Shown here one piece after another: positions 1 to 6,742 of a DNA stretch of 64,000 bases. The notes beneath the pieces were generated by a model that saw only the letters and a program-made list of their open reading frames with translations, did not search any database and was not told where the DNA came from. Both the position numbers and the translations under genes were made by a program. Source of the DNA: CAG-273 sp963929915 (lineage in GTDB: Bacteria; Bacillota; Clostridia; TANB77; CAG-508). The stretch spans positions 62,001 to 126,000 of the forward strand of contig CAWVJY010000008.1 of NCBI GenBank assembly GCA_963929915.1. Direction: 5' to 3'. Each line of letters opens with the position of its first letter. Positions within the stretch are counted from its first letter, which is position 1.

Positions 1-11
1 AAATCTTCCAT
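1..11 (-). CDS. 5' end of an unidentified gene (partial)
   Basis: On the minus strand an ATG at position 11 follows an AAGAAGGTG ribosome site downstream of the DUF3846-like gene. Only the first codons (Met-Glu-Asp) lie inside the window, so the product cannot be named. It probably continues the same leftward transcription unit. Confidence 0.35.
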
Positions 12-28
12 ATTAGCACCTTCTTTAT

Positions 29-494
29 CTAATTATTTTTCTTAATAAAATTTAAAATTATCATTTGAATATCTAAAATCATTTTTAAGACTTCGCTATT
101 TTTATTGGTGTTAGGATTAATATTTGTGTGTTTAATAGGAGGAAAAGTTGTATTGATAATGGATTTATAACTAAAGCTTGCATTTTTTAAAAAATTCATG
201 TATTGTGTAGCTTGTGTTTTACTTAATGTTTTAAATTTATTATTTTCATTACAAGCTATAATTATATTTCCTCTTATAGTTTCCCCAATACCTAAAAATT
301 TTGTATTTATGTATATATTAGGTTCTAACTTTTTTCTATCTTTATTACATATAATGACAATATCTTCATAAGGGATAATTTCAATTTGACCGACCTATTA
401 ATTTACTAAATATTTCTATATCATTTTTTATTTTTTCTAGAATTGCATTTTTTCCTGGTTCTTGATATATAATTACAATTTCGCTTTTTTCCAT
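29..494 (-). pseudogene. DUF3846-like protein, frameshifted
   Basis: A reading frame starts at ATG 494 (ribosome site GGAGATGAT) with MEKSEIVIIYQEPGKN and breaks at a stop near 385. Removing one base at about 392, inside GGTCGGT, restores LIGGQIEIIPYEDIVIIC and a frame that stays open to the TAG at 29-31, giving about 154 residues. The repaired protein resembles the DUF3846 family, small proteins of unknown function common on mobile elements and phages: a Gly-Gly turn, then a beta-rich stretch with N-x-x-I and a GN-I-I-I segment. The first codons overlap the end of the 73-residue gene upstream. The family call is from memory of its pattern; the frameshift is directly visible. Confidence 0.5.
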
Positions 495-642
495 TGTTTT
501 TATCATCTCCGATATTTAAATTTTTTAGATAATTTTCATAGGATAACTTATCAAAGTATTTTAGATTTTTCTTATCGTCTAAACTGATAATTCCATGTAT
601 AAACAAGTTATCTTTTGTTTTAATTTTCTTAATTTTTTTCAT
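421..642 (-). CDS. Small hypothetical protein (73 aa)
   Basis: A 73-codon frame with an AGGAGATAGAA ribosome site just before ATG 642. It is very rich in Lys and Asn, with a basic C-terminus (KKCNSRKNKK) and no recognisable domain or membrane segment. Its last 25 codons overlap the start of the DUF3846-like gene in another frame, so the two are probably translationally coupled. Only about the first 47 residues may be meaningful; the tail could be a by-product of a frameshift. Function unknown. Confidence 0.45.
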   Translation of the reverse strand: MKKIKKIKTKDNLFIHGIISLDDKKNLKYFDKLSYENYLKNLNIGDDKNNGKKRNCNYISRTRKKCNSRKNKK

Positions 643-794
643 TTCTATCTCCTAAAATATTAATTGGTTATTAATAACCTATAGGCTTAAGCTTGGGCTA
701 ATAATAGCATGGTAAAATGGTTTAAAGCGTAAAAGCATAGAAAATCCAAGTAATGAATAAAAATAATAGAAAAAGAATAAAAAAACTGAAAAAT

Positions 795-821
795 ACACTT
801 TCAAAAAATTCTTGAAAGTGT
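795..821. other. Inverted repeat, 10-bp arms
   Basis: ACACTTTCAA and TTGAAAGTGT are separated by 7 bases in the gap between the XRE regulator and the leftward small gene. Read on the minus strand it is followed by T-rich sequence, so it may be a second terminator for the regulator. The rest of the 643-922 gap is plain AT-rich DNA. Confidence 0.4.
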
Positions 822-878
822 AGTAAAAACAATACATTATTGAATTATAAAATTATATTTACGTTTATAAAATAAAAA

Positions 879-915
879 ATACTTTGAATTTCTAAAATTA
901 GATAATTCAAAGTAT
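879..915 (-). terminator. Intrinsic terminator of the XRE regulator
   Basis: A perfect 12-bp stem (ATACTTTGAATT / AATTCAAAGTAT, 13-base loop) lies 7 bases past the stop of the minus-strand regulator. On that strand it is followed by TTTTTTATTTTA. Confidence 0.75.
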
Positions 916-922
916 CTATATG

Positions 923-1636
923 TTATTCTTCAAAATCTTCTTTATTTTCTATATCTATATAGCATATATTTATCTCTTTCATTTTTTCAAATTCTTCAGT
1001 AGTAAACTGCAATTCTTTTAACATACTATCGGTAAAGTCTATATCTTTTTTTGATATAAAACACTTTCTACAGCTAGGTTCATATTTTCCATTAGTACAA
1101 AATAAGACACCTCGCATCAGTCTGTCAGTTCCACTTCCTATATTAACATTTATTTGTGAGCACTCAAGTCTAGGACTTGTTGGTTTATAGTTATTGAATT
1201 TTAGAAATGCCATAAAATTATCTGTTTCAATATGACCTGATAGATATATTTTATTTGTTTTATAGTCTGCCATTTCTATTGCGCAATAATTTGATTTTTG
1301 TATTATATTTATTTTAAATTTACATTTATCAAACCTTTTGCGTGTAGGATAGAACCCATTGTAATACACATATAGAGTTTTAACTTTAAAAGGATTAGTA
1401 CTTTCTTTAGTATGTATTCTTTCATCTGTATTAAATAAATCTTGCTCGTTAATTTCTAGTTCATTGCATATTAAAAATATTTGCTCCGCGTTAGGAATTA
1501 ATTGTCCTTTTTCAAATCTACCAATAGTAGTTGCATTTTTACCAATAACTGCAGCTAAATTTTCTTGGCTTAACCCTTTATCTTTTCTATATTTTTTTAA
1601 TCTTTCTCCAAAATCTGTTTTATTAAATTCAGCCAT
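923..1636 (-). CDS. XRE-family regulator with C-terminal sensor-like domain
   Basis: A 237-residue protein whose first 60 residues form a typical XRE/Cro helix-turn-helix (GERLKKYRKDKGLSQENLAA, then GRFEKGQLIPN). ATG 1636 follows AAGGAAGTG; the upstream codons in frame lack a ribosome site. The remaining 170 residues begin NPFKVKTLYVYYNGFYP and look beta-rich. The same layout (HTH, NPF...LYxYY, then a beta-rich body) is seen in the regulator at 56797-57525, so the two are likely distant paralogues sharing an unnamed ligand- or protein-sensing domain. It ends at a strong terminator. Its promoter side now faces the IS481-like insertion. Target genes are unknown. Confidence 0.8.
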   Translation of the reverse strand: MAEFNKTDFGERLKKYRKDKGLSQENLAAVIGKNATTIGRFEKGQLIPNAEQIFLICNELEINEQDLFNTDERIHTKESTNPFKVKTLYVYYNGFYPTRKRFDKCKFKINIIQKSNYCAIEMADYKTNKIYLSGHIETDNFMAFLKFNNYKPTSPRLECSQINVNIGSGTDRLMRGVLFCTNGKYEPSCRKCFISKKDIDFTDSMLKELQFTTEEFEKMKEINICYIDIENKEDFEE

Positions 1637-1713
1637 ATAAACACTTCCTTTAACAAAATACATATACAACTATAATTATATCATTTTTTGGAATTATTTT
1701 CAACTTTATAAAT

Positions 1714-1741
1714 ACGTGTAACTATTGTAACTAAAGGGATA
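1714..1741. repeat. 28-bp direct repeat, left copy
   Basis: This 28-bp stretch is identical to 2884-2911. The two copies immediately flank the IS481-like element and contain the internal duplication GTAACTA-TT-GTAACTA. They could be a long target-site duplication. The right copy lies directly upstream of a promoter. Confidence 0.85.
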
Positions 1742-2882
1742 TAGGTTTAAAATAGATATGTCACAAAACAAATAAAAAATAAATAGGAAATACCAAAAAT
1801 ATGATAAAATGTTTTTAACCACAAAAAATTTATCTAATCGGAGGTATTTCCTATGAAAAATAGTATAACACAAAAAATGAAATATAAACAGAGTGTAATA
1901 AAATTTTCTTTAGAATATGGAGTAAGTAAAACAGCAATAAGGTTCGATATCAGCAGAAGAACCGTATACAGATGGATAAAACAATATGATGGAACAATAG
2001 AAAGTTTAAGAGATAAAAGTCATAAGCCAAAACATCATCCAAATGAGCATACAGCAGAAGAAATTAAACTAATAAAGAATTACAAAAGAAATAATAAAGA
2101 AACAGGTTTAGTAGTATTATGGTTAAAATTAAAAAGAGCAGGATACAAAAGGACAATACAAGGTTTGTACCATGTGATGAGAAGATTAGGAATATATGAG
2201 AAAGCACCAAGTAAAGCTAAGAAAGTACAAGCTCCAGAAGTTCCAATAGCAAAATATCCTGGAGAAAGAGTACAAATAGATGTAAAATATGTTCCAAGAG
2301 AATGTATGAGTAAAGAGCTACAAGAATTAGGAGAAAGATATTATCAATATACAGCAATAGATGAATATACAAGACTAAGATATACGTATTACTGTAAAGA
2401 ACATAACACATATGAATCAACGATATTTGTAAATAGAGTAATACGATATTTTCCATTTAAAATAAAATTAATACAAACAGATAATGGGTTTGAATTTACA
2501 AATAGACTATCATGGAAAGGATTTAATAAAAATAAAAAGACAATGTTCGAAAAAAGATTAAAAGAATTAAAAATAGAGCATAGTTTAATAAGACCACATA
2601 CACCAAGCCAAAATGGAAAAGTAGAAAGAAGTCACAGGAAAGATCAAGAAAGATTTTACTACAAAAGAGTATTTGTAAGTTTAGAAGATTTAAAAGAAAA
2701 AGGAAAAAGATGGCTAATAGAATACAATAATTTTCCAATGAGACCATTAAAATGGATGAGTCCAAAGGAAAAACTATTGGAATATATGGCAAATAAAATG
2801 TAAAGTAAAAACGCAGTCATATATTTTGATATTTCAAAGTATATATTTTTTAATAAATTGTGACACATCATTGACTAACCTA
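1742..2882 (+). mobile_element. IS481-like insertion sequence (about 1141 bp)
   Basis: One transposase gene lies between imperfect terminal inverted repeats. Both ends begin TAGGTT and share TGTCACAA about 20 bases inside the element (left end 1742; right end 2882, read on the minus strand). Perfect 28-bp direct repeats border it. That is far longer than the few-bp duplications of most IS481 members, but it resembles the long duplications reported for the related IS1202 group. Confidence 0.8.
1853..2803 (+). CDS. IS481-like DDE transposase
   Basis: A 316-residue single-frame transposase: an N-terminal helix-turn-helix (SKTAIRFDISRRTVYRWIKQ, about residues 25-44), a second helical DNA-binding segment (GYKRTIQGLYHVMRR), and an rve integrase core. 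Acidic residues sit in VQIDVKY, IQTDNGFEF and NGKVERSH, matching the D-D-E catalytic triad with the usual Q-N-G-K-V-E-R context. ATG 1853 follows GGAGG. The frame is full length and uninterrupted, so the element may still be active. It cuts and joins DNA at the element's terminal repeats. Confidence 0.9.
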   Translation: MKNSITQKMKYKQSVIKFSLEYGVSKTAIRFDISRRTVYRWIKQYDGTIESLRDKSHKPKHHPNEHTAEEIKLIKNYKRNNKETGLVVLWLKLKRAGYKRTIQGLYHVMRRLGIYEKAPSKAKKVQAPEVPIAKYPGERVQIDVKYVPRECMSKELQELGERYYQYTAIDEYTRLRYTYYCKEHNTYESTIFVNRVIRYFPFKIKLIQTDNGFEFTNRLSWKGFNKNKKTMFEKRLKELKIEHSLIRPHTPSQNGKVERSHRKDQERFYYKRVFVSLEDLKEKGKRWLIEYNNFPMRPLKWMSPKEKLLEYMANKM

Positions 2883-2913
2883 CACGTGTAACTATTGTAA
2901 CTAAAGGGATACA

Positions 2914-2942
2914 TTGAATTTAACATGAAAATGTGCTATAAT
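2914..2942 (+). promoter_or_regulatory. Sigma-A-type promoter of the structured RNA locus
   Basis: TTGAAT, a 17-base spacer and TATAAT, starting 3 bases after the right 28-bp repeat. Transcription would begin near 2949 and run into the structured region. The repeat occupies the position of an upstream element or operator. Confidence 0.65.
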
Positions 2943-2948
2943 TAATGT

Positions 2949-3400
2949 AACTTTATAGTAAAAAGAATGGCTAAAATCTTAATTAATTAGTCTATTCCAC
3001 AGGCGTAATGCTTGCTGTTCAATGATTTAAACTGGGTATTACGACTGCCTAGACTATTTATATACAAGATTTAAGTTAATAGCTTATTTTTTCGTATTAT
3101 CATTGAATTTTTACTAAAAGAATTTATAAAACGGGAGAATACGCTATGAAACATTTAATGTGTTTAGGTGGACGGAAGCCCTGGTGGATAAGTTCACGTA
3201 TTTTACAAAATAGCCATTCGGCTATTGGGGGAACAGTTACCCCCAATTCTTATGTAAAATTATTGAAAATCAGATAAATTTGTTGTATAATAAAAATAGT
3301 TAATCTAATCTAGTCGTAATAGTTAGATTAATGAATGCTTTAAGGATTAAGACTTAAAGTAAAACACGGGATTAAGCGTATTCTCCCGTGTCTTTTTTTG
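2949..3400 (+). ncRNA. Structured RNA of unknown class (about 450 nt)
   Basis: Nested complementarity suggests a folded RNA. A first domain (about 2968-3080) pairs AAATCTT with AAGATTT, AGTCTA with TAGACT and CGTAAT with ATTACG. A second domain is closed by a perfect 15-bp stem, ACGGGAGAATACGCT (3131-3145) with its complement at 3375-3389, followed by a run of seven T. Inside are ATTTTACA/TGTAAAAT, AATAGCC/GGCTATT and TTGGGGG/CCCCCAA helices. A consensus promoter precedes it. A 43-codon frame lies inside the second domain, so it might instead be a regulated leader mRNA. I do not recognise the family. Confidence 0.5.
3146..3277 (+). CDS. Possible 43-aa peptide inside the structured RNA
   Basis: ATG 3146 stands 7 bases after GGGAG and opens a 43-codon frame (begins MKHLMCLGGRKPWWISSR, ends LLKIR) that spans the internal helices. 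Its ribosome site is the 5' arm of the 15-bp closing stem, so translation would be blocked when the stem forms. The peptide is basic with a Trp pair and has no recognised family. It may be a chance frame in a noncoding RNA. Confidence 0.3.
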   Translation: MKHLMCLGGRKPWWISSRILQNSHSAIGGTVTPNSYVKLLKIR

Positions 3401-3491
3401 AAATCTGCAATAGGTGCATTATTTTATAAAAAATATAAAAAAGTGGGTAGAATAGTAATTTTTTTATATTATAATTTAAAAAATCACGTTA

Positions 3492-3537
3492 AAAATCTGC
3501 ATAATATGCAATTTTATATGCACGTAGTGCAGATTTT
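3492..3537. other. Inverted repeat before the Spo0A_C gene
   Basis: AAAATCTGCA and TGCAGATTTT form 10-bp arms around a partly self-complementary 26-base interior. It may be a weak terminator for the upstream RNA or an operator. The rest of 3401-3621 is AT-rich with no other signal. Confidence 0.4.
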
Positions 3538-3621
3538 ATAAAATTGTTATGTTTACATAAATTTGATATATTAATATTACAGAAATGAATTTTGTTTACA
3601 GAATTTTGGAGGTAATATACT

Positions 3622-4002
3622 ATGTCAAAAACTAGAAACAATATTAAAATTGGTTCTAAACAAGTTATAACAATATTTAATATTTTGCGTTCTATCGGTT
3701 TGAACACAAGTCATAGAGGTACAAAATATATTAATAAAGCTGTCCAACTAATATTAATGGCAGATAATGATATTGTTATTATTAATAATGTTTATGAAAA
3801 GATTTCGCATATATATGGCAATATTACTCCAAAACAAGTAAAAAATGATATATCTTATGCTTTAAATAGTAGAAATGAAGAAAAAGCAGTTCAAAACTTT
3901 CAAAATGTTTTCGGTTTTGAATATGATAGCTATTACTTTACTAATAAAAGTATCATTGAAGAAATTGCACGAATAATAAAAGTAGAATTTATAAATGAAT
4001 AA
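3622..4002 (+). CDS. Stand-alone Spo0A C-terminal domain-like protein
   Basis: A 126-residue protein that aligns by eye with the DNA-binding C-terminal domain of the sporulation regulator Spo0A: a helix (ITIFNILRSIGLNTSHRGTK), then YINKAVQLIL, IYG..TPKQVKNDISYALN and a final NFQNVFGFEYDS. In Spo0A the matching parts are the effector domain's helix-turn-helix and recognition helix (0A-box binding). No receiver domain is present, so phosphorylation control is missing. Such short versions occur in clostridial mobile elements and could modulate host regulation or element genes. A GGAGG ribosome site precedes ATG 3622. The XRE gene that follows points the opposite way, end to end, with 3 bases between the stops. 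Confidence 0.65.
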   Translation: MSKTRNNIKIGSKQVITIFNILRSIGLNTSHRGTKYINKAVQLILMADNDIVIINNVYEKISHIYGNITPKQVKNDISYALNSRNEEKAVQNFQNVFGFEYDSYYFTNKSIIEEIARIIKVEFINE

Positions 4003-4005
4003 TAT

Positions 4006-4242
4006 TTATAATTCTGCTTTTATATCTTTAGTGTCTATTTCAAGTATTTTACATATCGCCATTAATTCAAAATCTTTTACAATTCTTTGTTCTTTTTCTA
4101 TCAAATAAATATCGTTTGGATATAAGGTTATTCCTTGCAGTTCAAGTTTATTTGATAACTTCTCAAGAGATAAATTATGTTCAATTCTTCTTTCATGTAT
4201 AATTTTTCCGGAAATATTACTTCTATCTTTATATTTATTCAC
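4006..4242 (-). CDS. Small XRE-family regulator
   Basis: 78 residues, almost all helix-turn-helix: NISGKIIHERRIEHNLSLEK, then LELQGITLYPNDIYLIEKEQ and FELMAICKILEI. This is the short SinR/Cro-like repressor type common in integrated elements. GTG 4242 follows AAAGGTGTG at good spacing; the GTG three codons earlier overlaps that site. It diverges from the 4348 gene and probably represses the rightward promoter in the 4243-4347 gap, which is inferred from position only. Confidence 0.75.
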   Translation of the reverse strand: MNKYKDRSNISGKIIHERRIEHNLSLEKLSNKLELQGITLYPNDIYLIEKEQRIVKDFELMAICKILEIDTKDIKAEL

Positions 4243-4347
4243 AAAAATCACACCTTTTTTGAATTTTTATATATTTTTTGTTGATATTATCATGTAATTC
4301 ATGTTAATATATTATGAGAGCCATAATAAAAAGGAAGAAGGGATACT

Positions 4348-4695
4348 ATGAATAAAAAAGTAAATATAGCAGATTTTATGAATAATTCATTATTAGACAC
4401 AATTTATAGGGAAAGAGAGGATAGCCTATATCAATATACCAATATTGATACTGAAAACATAAAAGAAATAAATAAGAATAATCCTATAACTTATGAAGAC
4501 TTATTAGTAGCTATTAAAAACTTACCACCTCATTTTAATAATACTAGAGAATTTATTTTAGAAAGACTGGAAGGATATTTGAAAAGGCAAAATTCTTTAG
4601 CTGCTTACGACAACGAAAAGTTTTATAAAAGTGGTTTCTGTGATGGGGTACAACTAGTATTAGAAGCATTAGAAAAAGGGAAAAAAATAATATAA
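4348..4695 (+). CDS. Hypothetical protein, DUF6809-like
   Basis: 115 residues, mostly helical, with a C-terminal FYKSGFCDGVQLVLEAL segment. That F-x-x-GF-x-x-G-x-x-L-x-x-E pattern is typical of a small family (DUF6809-like) found in Firmicutes prophages and integrative elements, of unknown function. It has a GGAAGAAGG ribosome site and its own terminator immediately downstream, so it is a single-gene unit upstream of the DGR. The family assignment is tentative. Confidence 0.5.
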   Translation: MNKKVNIADFMNNSLLDTIYREREDSLYQYTNIDTENIKEINKNNPITYEDLLVAIKNLPPHFNNTREFILERLEGYLKRQNSLAAYDNEKFYKSGFCDGVQLVLEALEKGKKII

Positions 4696-4706
4696 ATAAA
4701 AGCGAA

Positions 4707-4735
4707 GGACTTATAAAAAATATAAGTTCTTTTTT
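4707..4735 (+). terminator. Intrinsic terminator
   Basis: GGACTTATA - AAAAA - TATAAGTTC followed by six T, 11 bases after the stop of the 4348 gene. It separates that gene from the DGR operon. Confidence 0.8.
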
Positions 4736-4893
4736 AGGCTAATGAAAAAGTATAAAATAAAACAAAATGTAATAAAATATTACATTTATGTTACAATTTT
4801 AATAATATGTTGAAAAGGAGAAAACGTTGTGATAGAATGGCATTGATTAAAATTGTAAAAAATATATAAATGAACATAAGGAGGATAAAAGAA

Positions 4894-5844
4894 ATGAAAG
4901 CACAAAAAGAAAAAGGTATTACGCTAATAGCATTAGTAATAACCGTAGTAATACTAATAATATTAGCAACTGTAACACTAAATGTAGTGTTAGGAGAAGG
5001 AGGTTTAATACAAAGGGCACAACAAGCAAAAGATTTAACAGAACAAGCAACATTGGAAGAACAACAAGGATTAAATAGCTTAATGAGCGAATTTACTAAT
5101 ATAATGGCAGAAGAACCAACGCCACCAGAACCAGAAGAACCTGAAGAGCCACCAATAGATAAAGTAGAACCAAAAGTTGGATATTATGCAGATATAGATG
5201 GAAATGGCACACCAGATGGTGTAATATATGCAGATTTAGCTGTTTCTAAAAGTGGACAGTGGACGGATAGTGACGGAACATATTCATATACAGCGAAGAC
5301 AAATACAAAGGATTATTATATAAGTCAAACAAATTATGAAGGACCATTTGGAACAAAAGACGTATTAACAGCAATAGACGGAGAGGGAGAAGACAGGTTT
5401 TATGTAATGGCATTAGAAGATTTTAATACAGGAACATATTATTGTTGGTATGATGCCGCATATGGAAATATGGATGACTATGCAACAGCGACTTCTCTAG
5501 ATTTTGGAACAGGAAAAGCTAATACAGAAGCAATGATAGCAAAATGGAATAGTAGTGCATATGGCGCACAAAATGATAATGGAACATATTTAGATATGTG
5601 GGGAGCAATACAAGATAAAGTGGCAGAAGGCTGGTTTGTCCCATCAAGAGGCGAATGGGGAGCGTTTGGAGATAATTTAGGAATAACAACAGACAATTAT
5701 GTAAACTACGGCCTTTCTGACTGGTGTTGGTCGTCGTCACAGAACATTTCAATCAACGCTTGGGTCGCATTCTTTAATGATGGGTACATGAATTACGACA
5801 ATGTAAATTACATCGGCTGTGTGCGCTTGAGTGCGACTTTCTAA
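4894..5844 (+). CDS. DGR target protein with prepilin-like anchor and variable C-type-lectin-fold end
   Basis: 316 residues from ATG 4894 (AAGGAGG 9 bases before; the earlier ATG at 4870 lies upstream of and reads through that site). Residues 1-8 end in Gly, followed by ITLIALVITVVILIILA, a prepilin-peptidase-type leader and hydrophobic helix lacking the usual Glu5. A short helical stem (about 32-75) and a Pro/Glu-rich linker (about 76-98) follow, then a globular domain ending in W-F-V-P-S-R-x-E-W and SDWCWSSSQ, as in C-type-lectin-fold DGR targets. Codons 274-316 are the variable repeat. Compared with the template, 15 adenines differ, changing 12 residues, mostly AAY codons. The protein is presumably displayed on the cell surface with a hypervariable binding face. 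It is the first gene of the operon target, avd, template, reverse transcriptase. Confidence 0.92.
   Translation: MKAQKEKGITLIALVITVVILIILATVTLNVVLGEGGLIQRAQQAKDLTEQATLEEQQGLNSLMSEFTNIMAEEPTPPEPEEPEEPPIDKVEPKVGYYADIDGNGTPDGVIYADLAVSKSGQWTDSDGTYSYTAKTNTKDYYISQTNYEGPFGTKDVLTAIDGEGEDRFYVMALEDFNTGTYYCWYDAAYGNMDDYATATSLDFGTGKANTEAMIAKWNSSAYGAQNDNGTYLDMWGAIQDKVAEGWFVPSRGEWGAFGDNLGITTDNYVNYGLSDWCWSSSQNISINAWVAFFNDGYMNYDNVNYIGCVRLSATF
5714..5841 (+). repeat. DGR variable repeat (VR)
   Basis: 128 bp that align without gaps to 6550-6677. There are 17 mismatches: 15 at template adenines (9 A to T, 6 A to G, none to C), plus G to T in an Ala codon and G to C six bases before the repeat's end. The first 32 bases and the GTGCGCTTGAGTGCGA tract are invariant. 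The stop codon follows directly. Confidence 0.95.
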
Positions 5845-5870
5845 TTTTGTAAAAAATTAGAAAGTATATA

Positions 5871-5894
5871 AAGACATTATGTGAATAATGTCTT
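5871..5894 (+). other. DGR hairpin/cruciform 1, GTGA loop
   Basis: A perfect 10-bp stem (AAGACATTAT / ATAATGTCTT) with a GTGA tetraloop, 27 bases past the target stop codon. It has the form of the hairpin with a 4-base loop that supports retrohoming downstream of VR in the Bordetella phage DGR. There is no T-run, so it is not a terminator. Confidence 0.75.
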
Positions 5895-5896
5895 AC

Positions 5897-5938
5897 CTTT
5901 AATCTGATAAAGCTTCGTGAGAAGCTATCAGATTAAAG
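5897..5938 (+). other. DGR hairpin/cruciform 2, GTGA loop
   Basis: A second hairpin directly after the first: CTTTAATCTGAT pairs with ATCAGATTAAAG (12 bp), then a 2-A bulge, then AGCTTC-GTGA-GAAGCT. The loop is the same GTGA. No T-run follows; the Avd gene starts 22 bases later. Confidence 0.7.
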
Positions 5939-5960
5939 AGTATAAGTAAGGAAAATTTAT

Positions 5961-6422
5961 ATGGAAGAGCAGAAGAAAATCAAGAAAAATCATTGGACAC
6001 AGACAAAAATAGATACTGCAACTAAAAATATAAATCAAGAAATATATAAAAGAAATAGACAAGCGCCGTTACATATAAAACTAGACGATTTATCTATTTT
6101 TATTAATGATAAAATTACTAGAAGAGGTATTGCCAAAGGATTAGTTTTTGTACAAGAAGATTTAAACAAAAACATATTAATAGTAGAGAAAAAAACAATG
6201 GAAGCACTTTTATCTAATAATTTAGAAGAGCAATATATGTGTCTTTTACAAGCTAAAAAAATAATTAAAATAGAAGTGTGGACAGATATTAGATTTTTAA
6301 TGATAAATAAAGCTATTACACCTGGAGAAATAACCGAACTAATAAGAAAACAGGTAGAAATAGATAAAAATATAGATAAATGGTTAGCTGCTATAGAAGA
6401 GGCTATATCCGCCAATAGGTAA
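5961..6422 (+). CDS. avd: DGR accessory protein, Avd-like
   Basis: 153 residues, predicted almost entirely helical and basic. Its position between the variable gene and the template repeat is the standard place for Avd. The C-terminal half (DIRFLMINKAIT, then ELIRKQVEIDKNIDKWLAAI) resembles the last two helices of the four-helix-bundle Avd family, which forms a pentameric barrel, binds the reverse transcriptase and the DGR RNA, and is required for mutagenic copying. It is longer than typical Avd (about 125 residues) because of a basic N-terminus (MEEQKKIKKNHWTQTK). An AAGGAAAA site precedes ATG. The identity rests mainly on context plus helix pattern. Confidence 0.75.
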   Translation: MEEQKKIKKNHWTQTKIDTATKNINQEIYKRNRQAPLHIKLDDLSIFINDKITRRGIAKGLVFVQEDLNKNILIVEKKTMEALLSNNLEEQYMCLLQAKKIIKIEVWTDIRFLMINKAITPGEITELIRKQVEIDKNIDKWLAAIEEAISANR

Positions 6423-6549
6423 GATTAGCAAACTTTTGTTATTTAAATAAAAGATATTTAATATAATGAAAGTGATTGTTCCACCAGAAATTGGTATTCT
6501 CAAAAGTTAGAACAATATAGAAATCTTATTGCCCATTGTTTCTGTTAGG

Positions 6550-6677
6550 TTTCTGACTGGTGTTGGTCGTCGTCACAGAACAATACAAACAACGCGTGGA
6601 ACGCAAACTTTAATAATGGGTACATGAATAACAACAATGTAAATAACAACAACTATGTGCGCTTGAGTGCGAGTTTC
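6550..6677 (+). repeat. DGR template repeat (TR)
   Basis: 128 bp matching VR, noncoding here. If read in the VR frame it is packed with Asn codons (16 AAY) between invariant SDWCWSSSQ and VRLSA. That is the adenine-loaded design expected of a mutable template. It lies between avd and the reverse transcriptase in the same orientation. The 6423-6549 stretch before it would be the 5' part of the template RNA. Confidence 0.95.
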
Positions 6678-6690
6678 ATTATATTAATTT

Positions 6691-6726
6691 AAAAATGCTT
6701 TTTCCAAAACAGGAATAAGCATTTTT
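6691..6726 (+). terminator. Hairpin with T-run between TR and reverse transcriptase
   Basis: AAAAATGCTT pairs with AAGCATTTTT (10 bp, 16-base loop) and runs into six T, 14 bases after TR and 16 before the RT start codon. It could end or process the template RNA and lower read-through into RT. Confidence 0.6.
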
Positions 6727-6742
6727 TAAAATAGGGGATAAT

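Noticed and set aside
2949..3400. Assignment of the structured RNA to raiA, 6S, tmRNA or a group I/II intron
   Set aside because: Size and long closing stem recall some of these, but I see none of their diagnostic cores (tmRNA ends, intron catalytic domains, 6S bubble). Left as unknown class.
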